The notes under the pieces: generated by a model
Databases searched by the model: none
Told to the model about the DNA's origin: nothing
The model's input: only the letters and a program-made list of their open reading frames with translations
Shown here: positions 41,401-48,700 of the stretch, piece by piece
Numbering within the stretch: the stretch's first letter is position 1
Layout: every line of letters begins with the position of its first letter
Program-made: the position numbers and the translations under genes
Assembly (NCBI GenBank): GCA_002633025.1
Contig: NMRB01000114.1
Coordinates: 521,266 to 585,265 of the forward strand
Length of the DNA stretch: 64,000 nt
Source: Notospermus geniculatus
Lineage: Eukaryota; Nemertea; Pilidiophora; Heteronemertea; Lineidae
Direction: 5' to 3'

Positions 41401-44127
41401 ACAAAAGGTAACTGAATTATGATCTAGGAAACATTGTGAGTGACTGACTAGTATTCCCAACAGTGAGTACCATGGTCCAATTTTTTGCACAACAAATTTT
41501 AGCCTATCTATAATCTAGTAATACCCGTCGGATGTCGCATTTGAGGAAAGTATTAATGGCCTTGGTGAACCCACACATTTCAATAGCTGAAATGTACTAT
41601 GTAACAGGTACATGTAAACAGTAGCAGATCAATGCACAGCCAATCTAACAGGCCTTGTTGATTCAGTGACATCTGACGAGTTTCCCAGACCGCCACTCAC
41701 ATGGACTGTCACAGATAAGAACACTGGTATCCGATACCAATATCATTTGTTGTGGACATGAAGATTTTAATAAATTTTTCTGTCAGGGGCAAAGCCACAG
41801 CATTATTGGCCCTGGTGAGTACGGAAGAGGCCATCACAAGCTACTCATGTTCCTCACTTGGATGGGGTCTTTTACTTGCCCTTGCAAAGAAACAAGGTAC
41901 AAGGCACCACGGCCTACTGTCCCATGCGACGGACGTGAAGAGCCGAGAATGAAATCCCATATGGCCCGGGCTGGATTCGAACCCGGGACCTGCCGCTTGC
42001 TTGGCGGACGTGATAACCACTCGGCTATCAGGACACATCTTCGATAATCGAAGGCCAATCTGCTCTCCACTGCGTTACATCGCACATCACCCTTCGAGAA
42101 AGAGACCAGTCGGCGGCGTATCTTGGCACCATGGCAACTTTACCGGTCGACCAATCATATGATACTTAATATCGGGTCTTCGGCTACAGCTCTTTGTACC
42201 ACGATTCAAATTTTACAACACCGATTCTGATTGGACTCTTCTTCTCGAGGCAGCACATACGTCGTGGACCGGTCAATTTCTCGAAGGGTGATGTGCGGTG
42301 TAACGTAGTGGTGAGCAGATCGGCCTTCGATCATCGAAGATGTCAGGACATGAAGATGACTGCATCTTCATGTCCACAACAAACGACTTCAGAGCGCATG
42401 TTCATTTCACTCACCTGTCTCTTCTGTAGTAACAGGCCCAGTCCAAAGTTATCAACACCTGCATTGTTACTGACAGCTGTTAACTCTTTCACGCCGGTTT
42501 TCAACAAACCACCGATAAGGTTCTCTGGGATGCCACACAAGCCAAAACCTAGGAAAAATATTAAAAGTCTTCACATCCAAAATTAGATATACAATTTTCT
42601 CTCGAAGGACAAATTCTATTCATTGACAAGTCCTCGCACTGGCACGTATTGGCTGTATTCGACTCCTGTTCTTGTGTGTTCTGGTGCAGAGAACGGTGAG
42701 TCGAACAGCTGAGAACCCGTTCCTGTTCCCGAATCTCACACCACCTCGGTCAGTGGTGCAAACGGGAACAGTCGAGAACAAAGATGGCAGACACTGGCAG
42801 CAAGGAAGGAAAAACTTATACCGGTGTGCATTTTCCATGAAGTATTCTTGAAAAAAATAGTTTTTTTTAGGCTACCGTATTGACGCTGGAGGTGAAACAA
42901 CAGTAACAGGCATTTATCTGTTCGAGACTCGAGAACACGTTCCTGTGTTCTCGGTCTGTTCGGGTACAGCTGAGAACAGCAAGTCGAATACAGGCGTAAT
43001 GAACTGAGGCTCCAGACCTCCTCCCACTGGATGTTACTTTTCATTTATCCTCCTGCACAGACAATTAGTGCACATGGAATTGGTGGGTTAGCTCTTTACA
43101 CTTGTAAGTATCAAGATGGGGCAGATGCTTAGTTGGACTGATGCGGTAGCATCTTGCCCTGACAAGGGTTCCTATCATTCCGACTGTCGCTCGGTACAGC
43201 GTAGTCGGAGGGCGAAGTGACCGTAGGCCTTGATATGTCAAGATGATGCGGTAGTAGCTCAGAAAATGAGGTGTGGTATTTACAGCACAGGTCACAATTG
43301 ACATCCCTAAATTCGCGAAAGTTACGCGCAAGTCACTCGTAACTTACGGAACAACTCACGAGCTATGTTACGTGTAACTTACGAGGTGAATTACGCGGTG
43401 AGTTACGCGAATTTCGCTAGCTACGCAGTGATTAACGAGGCGAGTTACGCAAAACCAAAGCCGTGAGTTATGCGTAAGTTACGCGTAACTTACGAGTAAC
43501 ATACGCAAAGCCGTAGGGATGTCAATTGTGACCTGTACTGTACAGGATGTTTAGTTACTCATAAAGCTACGCCTCTATTTGACACCTGATTATGGGCGGT
43601 TATCACCGCAAATAAAGACATTGTGACGATCTAGTTGTAGCAAATAAAGACGTAAGATGGCGGTGCAAAATAAAGACATTGTTGCAGTCATATTCTCTAG
43701 TCGTTGTGATCTCTAGTCGTACAAAGGCGTAAGGTGGTGCTGTATCATTCGTAACACTTCAGATGTTTTCGTGATTCTTCATGTGGACGACCGCAACGCC
43801 GCCTTACGTCTTTCTTAGCTACGACTAGAGATCACCACAACGACTAGAAAATATGACTACAACGTCTTGATTTTGTAACATCTTTATTTGCAGTTAGGCC
43901 TATAACCGCCCATACCTGCTGTCCACCAATTTTTAGATTCCAGCGGCCTAAGATAAGAGTAAAACAACACCAGTGAGGACCTCGACAGTAAAAGTACACA
44001 CTCAGCAATACACACCTCCAACAAGAACGGTTGCTCCATCAGGGATATCTTTTATACATTCAACAGGGTCAGTTAGAAATTTGGTACCCCGTCTCTCATG
44101 GGATGTAGAAAAATTACAAACAGCAAG
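29424..44127 (-). CDS. OXCT1: OXCT1 copy B: succinyl-CoA:3-ketoacid CoA-transferase, exons 2-13
   Basis: The enzyme transfers CoA from succinyl-CoA to acetoacetate in the mitochondrial matrix, the committed step of ketone-body use. Twelve exons with GT-AG borders join without a break to 1482 nt (493 codons plus stop). Exons 2-6 form the A-subunit-like half with the FGLCGIPEN signature. Exon 7 carries the hydrophilic linker (around [12 protein letters not shown]). Exons 8-13 form the B-subunit-like half with the catalytic Glu of SENG at about residue 320 from exon 2 (near 345 in a full protein). Exon 2 begins in phase 0 at LAVCNFSTS, just before the usual processing region, so only the targeting peptide (about 25 residues) is missing. 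Introns are filled with transposons. The identification is secure; whether it is one of two genes or one of two alleles is open. Confidence 0.96.
29675..30506. mobile_element. pogo-like non-autonomous TIR element in intron 12 (copy B)
   Basis: 832 bp, allelic or paralogous to 13286-14127, with small indels. TA precedes the left CAGTAAACCTCGCC end. Confidence 0.8.
30614..30715 (-). CDS. OXCT1: OXCT1 copy B exon 12
   Basis: 102 nt, phase 0. [20 protein letters not shown] continues to [14 protein letters not shown]. Donor GAG|GTACTG, acceptor CCACAG. Confidence 0.95.
30771..31208. repeat. two palindromic elements in intron 11 (copy B)
   Basis: Counterparts of 14391-14838. The second palindrome stops at TTTTGGTGGAAG and joins directly to ACACATGCATATC, whereas copy A continues into about 670 bp of extra sequence. 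Confidence 0.65.
31255..31492. mobile_element. hAT-like insertion, 238 bp, copy B only (TCTCATC duplicated)
   Basis: The ends are CAGTGTTCTAGGCAG and CTGGCTAGATCACTG. TCTCATC flanks both sides (31248-31254, 31493-31499). Six or more AACAGGGTGG-type words are spread inside and look like subterminal repeats. Confidence 0.85.
31519..31599 (-). CDS. OXCT1: OXCT1 copy B exon 11
   Basis: 81 nt, phase 0. [20 protein letters not shown], then DMIITEM. A hydrophobic-plus-Cys segment typical of the C-terminal half. Confidence 0.95.
31791..32129. mobile_element. long-TIR insertion, 339 bp, copy B only (target duplication AAAT)
   Basis: The ends GTGACCCTCC and GGAGGGTCAC sit within imperfect terminal repeats of about 115 bp. 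AAAT is at 31787-31790 and 32130-32133, and copy A near 15969 has the empty site with AAAT once. A relative with ATAT duplication lies at 62992-63590. It sits 76 bp from the exon 10 donor. Confidence 0.92.
32206..32292 (-). CDS. OXCT1: OXCT1 copy B exon 10
   Basis: 87 nt, phase 0. [20 protein letters not shown], then VVVTMEHTA. The canonical GTAAGTG donor is only 76 bp from the 31791-32129 insertion. Confidence 0.95.
32902..32977 (-). CDS. OXCT1: OXCT1 copy B exon 9
   Basis: 76 nt. It completes the Gly codon split with exon 8, then [20 protein letters not shown] and NWMIP. Confidence 0.95.
33011..33237. mobile_element. TIR insertion, 227 bp, copy B only, TA target
   Basis: The ends CTGTGGTGTCGGAGTTACGC and their complement (24 bp or more). 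It is inserted in a TATATATA run that is uninterrupted in copy A near 17960-17972. The TA target fits Tc1/mariner or pogo-type elements; no transposase. Confidence 0.85.
33308..33466. mobile_element. near-perfect palindrome of about 160 bp, copy B only
   Basis: Arms of about 75 bp contain CGACCCCAATCGGGGTC on the left and its complement on the right. TGTGTACAGAATATA occurs on both sides (about 33254 and 33468) but once in copy A, suggesting a long target duplication or local repeat. Confidence 0.75.
33718..33934 (-). CDS. OXCT1: OXCT1 copy B exon 8 (catalytic exon)
   Basis: 217 nt. [20 protein letters not shown], then [16 protein letters not shown]. The Glu in SENG is the residue that carries CoA as a thioester in the family. 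It ends MIRG in phase 2. Confidence 0.96.
34073..34800. mobile_element. TIR element with nested smaller relative (GGCCCGTATTTTAGAATGCT ends)
   Basis: Outer ends lie at 34075 and about 34798. A smaller self-complementary member (about 34308-34420) with the same end sequence sits inside. Repeated AAAGGAGTTCCTCAAGG words. A short relative is at 18961-19090. Confidence 0.7.
34801..35217. other. intron 7 sequence, no gene seen
   Basis: Unique-looking sequence with CGTCGAGCTCCTTTAA near 35140 complementary to TTAAAGGAGCTCGACG near 34798, so 34798-35157 may be one foldback-bounded element. Confidence 0.4.
35218..35504 (-). CDS. OXCT1: OXCT1 copy B exon 7
   Basis: 287 nt. [20 protein letters not shown] to the linker [20 protein letters not shown] and then [16 protein letters not shown]. 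The linker between the two CoA-transferase halves is the least conserved part, and two of the six copy differences fall here. Confidence 0.96.
35940..36120. other. low-complexity A/T tract in intron 6
   Basis: Runs of A7 and T-rich blocks around 35950-36080. Between 35505 and 35940 I see only intron sequence with no exon, part of which (about 35800-36130) is absent from copy A. Confidence 0.4.
36414..36520 (-). CDS. OXCT1: OXCT1 copy B exon 6
   Basis: 107 nt. [20 protein letters not shown], then [15 protein letters not shown]. Acceptor ATTTCAG, donor TTTAA|GTAAGG; it shares a Lys codon with exon 7. Confidence 0.95.
36545..37262 (+). mobile_element. tRNA-derived SINE split by another element (copy B)
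   Basis: The A-box part TGGTGTAGTGG is at about 36561-36571 and the B-box part GGGTTTGAATCTC at about 37039. The 433-bp element at 36584-37016 separates them. The same SINE insertion in copy A is continuous, so the split happened later. Confidence 0.8.
36584..37016. mobile_element. TIR element, 433 bp, inside the SINE head (copy B only)
   Basis: Imperfect terminal repeats of about 60 bp: CTACTCTTCATTCCAC with CTACTCTCCATTCTAC, then GAGTGGCGCGAG in both, then ATCTCCGCAACGG with AGCTCCGTAACGG. No clear target duplication was found, and no gene. Confidence 0.75.
37334..37526. mobile_element. TIR element (copy B counterpart of 24731-24924)
   Basis: CATGTGGCGGTCTAGGAAAC with a near-complementary right end, the last few bases changed to CACGTG. 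Confidence 0.75.
37633..37782 (-). CDS. OXCT1: OXCT1 copy B exon 5
   Basis: 150 nt, phase 0. [50 protein letters not shown]. The acceptor CCAACCAG directly precedes GGAACC. Confidence 0.96.
38019..38262 (+). repeat. 145-bp monomer, about 1.6 units, with hairpin tail
   Basis: GCCACCTGG starts at 38019 and again at 38164 (145 bp apart). It ends with ACGGACGCTGCACC, TAGCTCACCCCGGTGAGCTA and A5. Copy A keeps only part of this at 25575-25660 because another element was inserted next to it. Confidence 0.75.
39530..39735 (-). mobile_element. tRNA-derived SINE
   Basis: On the minus strand, TGTCGAGTGGTTAGCGCGC (A-box region) is followed 40 bp later by GAGTTCGACTCCCGGC (B-box). The body ends with the TTTTACTTGCCC-type region shared with 41780-42033. 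The anticodon arm is irregular, so this is not a tRNA gene. Confidence 0.75.
39990..40388. mobile_element. hAT-like element, 399 bp, CAGGGTGTCTACA ends
   Basis: CAGGGTGTCTACA and TGTAGACACCCTG terminate it. The flanks TGTGGTGG and CGTAGTGG agree at 6 of 8 positions, as expected for an old 8-bp duplication. The related element at 536-1306 has the uninterrupted site. Interior TTTAAGACAAGGCCTTGAAA words are typical of this family. Confidence 0.85.
40786..41297. other. intron 4 sequence, no gene seen
   Basis: AT-rich. It contains a small hairpin CATGTAAACATCCATGTTTAC near 41030-41050 and a repeated ACACTGAATGTAC word. Confidence 0.4.
41298..41390 (-). CDS. OXCT1: OXCT1 exon 4
   Basis: 93 nt, phase 0. 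[20 protein letters not shown] and [11 protein letters not shown], including the conserved SSYVGEN and ELTPQ motifs. Donor CAG|GTGAGT, acceptor ATTCTAG. Present once in the window. Confidence 0.96.
41515..41700. mobile_element. decayed third copy of the GGCGGTCTAGGAAA TIR family
   Basis: Aligned with 24731-24924 through GTATTAATGGCCTTGGTGAA and the CAGACCGCCACTCACATG right end. The left terminus is mutated. Confidence 0.6.
41780..42033 (-). mobile_element. tRNA-derived SINE, full head and body
   Basis: Minus strand: TGATAGCCGAGTGGTTATCA (A-box) and GGGTTCGAATCCAG (B-box, 41971-41984) form a Ser/Leu-like head. The body runs to CAGGGCCAATAATGCTGTGG near 41790. The same body without head is at 19794-20070. 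Confidence 0.8.
42035..42384. mobile_element. TIR element with adjoining hairpin
   Basis: Left arm about 42035-42099 and right arm about 42281-42344 are inverted repeats (CTTCGATAATCGAAGGCC with its partner). A perfect hairpin GGACATGAAGATGACTGC follows at 42348-42377. GTTGTGGACATGAAGAT occurs inverted near 41753, so the SINE and this element lie between inverted copies. Confidence 0.65.
42415..42548 (-). CDS. OXCT1: OXCT1 exon 3 (CoA-transferase signature 1)
   Basis: 134 nt. [45 protein letters not shown]. It contains the family motif around [10 protein letters not shown] and SNNAG. It completes the Gly codon split with exon 2. Donor CAG|GTGAGT. Confidence 0.97.
42652..42995. mobile_element. 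TIR element in intron 2
   Basis: CTGTATTCGACTCCTGTTCT at the left and its near complement at the right, with several internal GAGAACA/TGTTCTC words arranged symmetrically. Confidence 0.65.
43287..43536. mobile_element. TIR element filled with TTACG palindromes
   Basis: Perfect 23-bp terminal repeats (ACAGGTCACAATTGACATCC...). The interior is a run of GTTACGCG/CGCGTAAC and ACTTACGAGT words in both orientations, giving high CpG density in AT-rich surroundings. Confidence 0.8.
43587..43912. mobile_element. inverted-repeat element in intron 2
   Basis: GGGCGGTTATCACCGCAAAT pairs with the GTTAGGCCTATAACCGCCC end. Inner arms share CTAGTCGTTGTGATCTCTAG. About 320 bp, no coding frame. Confidence 0.7.
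44016..44127 (-). CDS. OXCT1: OXCT1 exon 2
   Basis: 112 nt, begins in phase 0. [37 protein letters not shown]. It covers the end of the targeting region (CNFSTS) and the start of the mature enzyme (TKFLTDPVE). Donor GGAG|GTGTGT, acceptor TTTTCAG. Confidence 0.95.
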
Positions 44128-45187
44128 CTGAAAAGAAGAGACAAGATCATCATATTGGTGGAGGCGAGGGCAGGCCTACAATGACGTAGGCCCTAGGCGA
44201 GACCTACAGACCTGCCAAGTCTCACGCATTTCGCGGGAGACTCACGCATTTACACCTGTTCTCCCACACTCCCGCAAGCTGTCTGTAATCTCACCGATTT
44301 CTCCAAAAGTGAAGCTCTTCAAAAAATTGTTCCCCTATTTCACAAACTGTGTTTTCCAACTGCGTTGCTGACTATCGTCTGCTCAGGCAGTGGTCACGCA
44401 TCTGCCGCTTCATTCTGTAATCAGTGTGGTACCACCAAATGCTATCCGACCAATCGTTGTCCGTATGAGGTCATGACGTCGTCACTACGTGTGTGATAGG
44501 AGAAGCACTATACAAGTTTCTATGTGTAGCCAGTAGGGCCCTACACCAAGCCTCAATGCTCAATGCCTAGGCCTAGCCTATATACTACCGCATACTCATG
44601 ATAGCTGTCGCATCCTGTCCATATGCTCAGAACGGCCTGCGGCTCTGAAACACCTTCAGAACTTGGTTGGCTTTCTCACAGACAGGGGACATAACAGACG
44701 GAAAGTTGCAAGGGAAGTAGAAAGGGCGATCCAACGTCATGACGGCCAGGGGGCCCATCCTCCTACTACGACGGANTGGGACAGGAATCAACGTCCTACC
44801 TCTAGGATAGCAATGCAAGTCCGCTAAGCGATAAACAATAGTATTCAATAGCCCGCTATTGTAAGGTTATAAGGCTATATTCGAATGGTCAGGGTCTCGA
44901 TAGCCATACGCCGTTCTACATGTAATCCTTCGCTGAACAATAAGGCCGGACTTTCATTTCACGAGACTCAGATTCCTGTTACCTGGTTACACCGGTAGCA
45001 AGGCTAAATGATGCCAATGCAACAACATGGACTGCAATAATATGGAATTCGTCGGTTACAAGTCAACTCGTACCCAGGTCAACTCGTACCAAGTCAACTC
45101 GTACCTGGCCTATAGTCAACTCGTACCACGCTATGAATAACAACTGTAATGGCCTCGAACATCAGAATTACATGTTGTCGGCCCAAC
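44128..45187. other. intron 1 region, tandem 16-bp repeat, no certain exon
   Basis: It holds a tandem GTCAACTCGTACC repeat (about 45058-45129, four units). A minus-strand frame around 44660-44760 has no convincing donor. The 44590-45050 stretch is otherwise featureless to me. Confidence 0.4.
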
Positions 45188-45265
45188 TGTCTTTGCTACG
45201 AATCGTGGACATGACTTCGCAGTATTGTTGTGAAGTGAGGGGGAAGAGGGGACGAGGTTGAGCAT
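45188..45265 (-). CDS. OXCT1: candidate OXCT1 exon 1 (mitochondrial targeting peptide)
   Basis: A minus-strand ATG in good context (GCAGCCATG, 45263-45265) opens MLNLVPSSPSLHNNTAKSCP and RFVAKT. It is rich in Ser, Asn, Lys and Arg and free of acidic residues, as a targeting peptide should be. Phase-0 donors (GTTGGG after AAGACA, or GTAGCA after CGATTC) would join exon 2 in frame, but both are weak. CCAAT and CRE-like sites lie just upstream. A rival is a strong CAG|GTAAGT donor at 45682-45683. The borders are guesses. Confidence 0.3.
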
Positions 45266-45363
45266 GGCTGCCTTGACTGTAGACTGGAAGCCCGTCCTAA
45301 CTCGTTTACGTTATGAAATTAGCAAATGTTAGGACGGGTAGTGGCCGTGCCGTTCTCAAATGT

Positions 45364-45436
45364 GATTGGTCAGGGTGGCGCATGTGGCACAAATCAAAAC
45401 TACACTTTTGCGCGGAGGACTGAACAAATGACGTCA
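45364..45436 (-). promoter_or_regulatory. candidate OXCT1 promoter: CCAAT box and CRE
   Basis: On the minus strand, CCAAT (complement at 45365-45369) and a perfect palindromic TGACGTCA (45429-45436) lie 100-170 bp upstream of the candidate ATG. CREB-type control would suit a fasting-linked gene, but that is inference from motifs alone. Confidence 0.3.
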
Positions 45437-45694
45437 TTGATTCCCCACAAAACACACCGAAATAAAGGTTTTTCTGTGCATGTCAACAACTGAATCGACA
45501 TATGTTAGCCCTCTCAGATTAGCAACTTTTATAATAACGGGTTAAAACGTGGTTTGGGGGGTGAAAGCGAATGTTTGATCGAGTCAGTTTTCCCCCATGC
45601 ATCACTCTGTACAAAAATGTACAGAGGAATACCGTCGGTTAAATTTGCAAATTTGGGATTGTTCGGGCCTTAAAAACTTACCTGCATCATCCGT

Positions 45695-45750
45695 TCATCT
45701 ACGTGTGTTTCGATTATAATATCCATTCAGATTGTACAAGATAAAACCTC
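45695..45750 (-). CDS. tentative last exon of the uncharacterised gene
   Basis: After AACCAG the frame continues in the required phase as GGFILYNLNGYYNRNTRR and a TGA at 45695-45697. The polypyrimidine tract is weak, and a strong unused-looking donor (CAG|GTAAGT) follows at once, so this may instead belong to another transcript. Confidence 0.3.
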
Positions 45751-48700
45751 CTGGTTGAACGTCAATTCTTCCAAATGACAGTTGAAGCGAGGACACGGAT
45801 GATGTTTACAATAAACTGCAAACACACGTGCTCCACGATGTACGCCTTCCCANGGCCTTGTTTTTTCCCTCCCTTTCCCCCCCCCCTTTTTTTGCTCTAA
45901 TCCTCCTCACCTTATTCTTTTCACTGCTCAGTGACTTGCATTATCCATTCTGTTTTTTTCCTACAAATCTGGAAGTTGACTTCCTTTATATTCCTTTACC
46001 TTTGTGCATCTTTTCGCTTTGTGCTTGTTACGTATTACACAAGTCATATTTACAGTCGAACCTCTCTATTAAGGACACCTTCGGGACTGACAAATGCTGT
46101 CCTTAATAGAGAGGTGTCCTAATTACAGAGGTTGAAATGAATAGAAATGACCAGTTTGGGACTGAACATTGGTGTGCTGATTAGAGAGGTGTCCTCCTGG
46201 CAGAGGTGTCCGTTAGGGAGGTTCCACTGTATTAATTTATAAACTTTCTTTCAGCATGTTCAGCCAAATGAAGCTCTGCGCCAGTTACCTACACTCTGCT
46301 TGTGGTCAGACTGAGAGGCCCTGCAGTTATTCAACCCTTCTTTTCAGCTGAATTAGTTTCTCCTTAATTGTCCAGCGACCACCTTTGGGGCTTGGTCGCT
46401 ATTCTTTCCTTAATTGCTTGTTTGCCCTGTCTACACAGGCTATGTAGTTCTACATTCAGGTTTCAGCTCAGTCTTTTCTAGAGTTTCAGATTGTAAAGTT
46501 CCACTTGAAAAAGACCCCGGTTGGGGTCGAAAATTCGTGAATTCTGGAGATTGACTTCTTGTTGATTAGCATACTCATGATAGCCTACACTACTGCTGGT
46601 GCGGTGTGGTGGGGGTATACCGGTAGGCCAAGGAAGGCGTGTGCATGTGATGTGTGACGTAGTCCCTGGTTCAAGCTTGAAGAAGTCAAGCCAGGGTTCA
46701 AGCTTGAAGATTGAAGTCGGGGGTTCAAGCTTGAAGATTGAAGTTCTATTTCAAGCTTGAAGATTGAAGATTGAATGAGCCTTCTGGGCTTTCGTATTAT
46801 TCTGTGCAGAAAGTGTATGTATCCACGAGTAGAATGCTTTTTACTTGAAGAAAAAATGTTGAGTAATAAGGGAGATACAGCCCTTTGAAGTTACAGACTG
46901 ATTTTGTACCATGTGGAGAAACATTTTCTTGTGATAATGATATGCTAATTGTATGCTAATGCAATGATGACGTCATCTCAGGAAAACACAGATTTGGCAA
47001 AGTCGAAAAGACTTACCAATGTTGACCTTCTGAGGTGCGCCCTCTCTGAACCAGAGCCGGATACAGTTAACGTCAAACACCTTGTCCTCTTCCTTATCTG
47101 CAGGGAACACCTTGTACGTTAACTCTGGATCAACCTCTTTGCTCCCGGTGTCGAGGAAGAGGCGAACGGTTTCGGTGGCAAGAAGCGAACCTGGAAAAAA
47201 GCATGAGACATTATTTTGTAGGCCTATCTTATACAGCGACCTTGTCTTTGCCGAAGAGACGGCATCGAACCCGCTAGGCCTTTACGATGAGAATCGGCAA
47301 TTATTAAACATTAGTGAGGTTTCGCAAATCTGACGAAGCAGGAAGTACGAAATACGAAATTCAACTTATTTCCAGGACCAATGTATTTCTGGAGATGGTT
47401 GGTGCCACAAATTTCCCTGCTGCCAGTGCGTCTTTTAGCATATCGTGTAAGACCGAGAGACTAACGTCATACGCTGAAAGACGCTCCTGCAGCAGGCGAT
47501 ATTAAATTTGTGGTACCAACCATCTCCTGAAATACATGATAACGTCATGGAAATGAAGCCCAATGTCTTATTTCGTACTTCGTGTTTCGTCAAATTTGCG
47601 AAACCTAATGTTGCTTCTGCAGGACACCACGAGCGAAACGGAAGTGTCAATTTCTCGGTGAATGATGTCATCAGGTAACCTGACATCGACGGCGTTAGCA
47701 GTCTATTCTTTGAAGAACTTTGTAGGCTACCCACCTGGCATGGAGTGATGACCAAGCGACCTGTTGATAGAGCCGATGGTATCCTGGAGGGTTTCATACT
47801 CGGGTTTCTTGGTTTTCTCCTCAAAGCCCATCAGCCGAGGTACGACCAAGGTGGCGCCAATCTTCTGGGCGTTCCCATCGTTGGAGTTGGTGTACCACAA
47901 CCTGGGGAAGAGCGGAGACGGTCACCGACACATGTCACGTGGACTTCTACTGGCTGCTGTGGCAGAGCATTCTTGAATTGTCAGCAAAATGGCCACCATA
48001 GCCGCCATCTTGAATGGTCGGCGGAGCTGGTCGTCGAAAGGAACCTTCCCCTCATAGAGACCAACCATCACAAACAAATTCAGGTTGATTGCGCAAAGCG
48101 TCCTCAAGTTAATCGACGGAAAACGATTTCAAGATGGCCACCATAGCCGCCATCTTGAATGGTCGGCGGAGCTGATCGTCGAAAGGAACCTTCCCCTCAT
48201 AGAGACCAACCCTCACAAAAAAATTCAGGTTGATTGTGCAAAGCGTTCTCAAGTTAATCGATGGAAACCGATTTCAAGATGGCCACCATAGCCGCCATCT
48301 TGAAATCGCCACGAAATATATATGCCCACGATCGGAGGCACAAAAAGTACATTTCGTCAGAATATCCAAGAGGCTGCACTCCCTGAATTCACTTACCTGA
48401 GCGCTTTCAGTTCGGGAGATCGGGTGGCGTCGCTAGCGCCCCCTTTATATTCGGACATCCCAGTCCAGTTGGAGTCAAAGTGAGCATTATGGGACTGTCC
48501 ACCCCACGGGTTCAAGGCCAAGGTTTCACAGTGGATAACGTCTGCCGTGGTGTTTTGTCTCAGCCAATGGTTTGCTCGTTCAATCAGAGTACTGAAACGA
48601 ACGACCGTTTATTAATTTGTTAGCATTGGTCATGTGACAAAACATGATTGAATGGCGACAAAGATTTCTTCGAGGGAAGGTCATCCATGACTTGTTGTAG

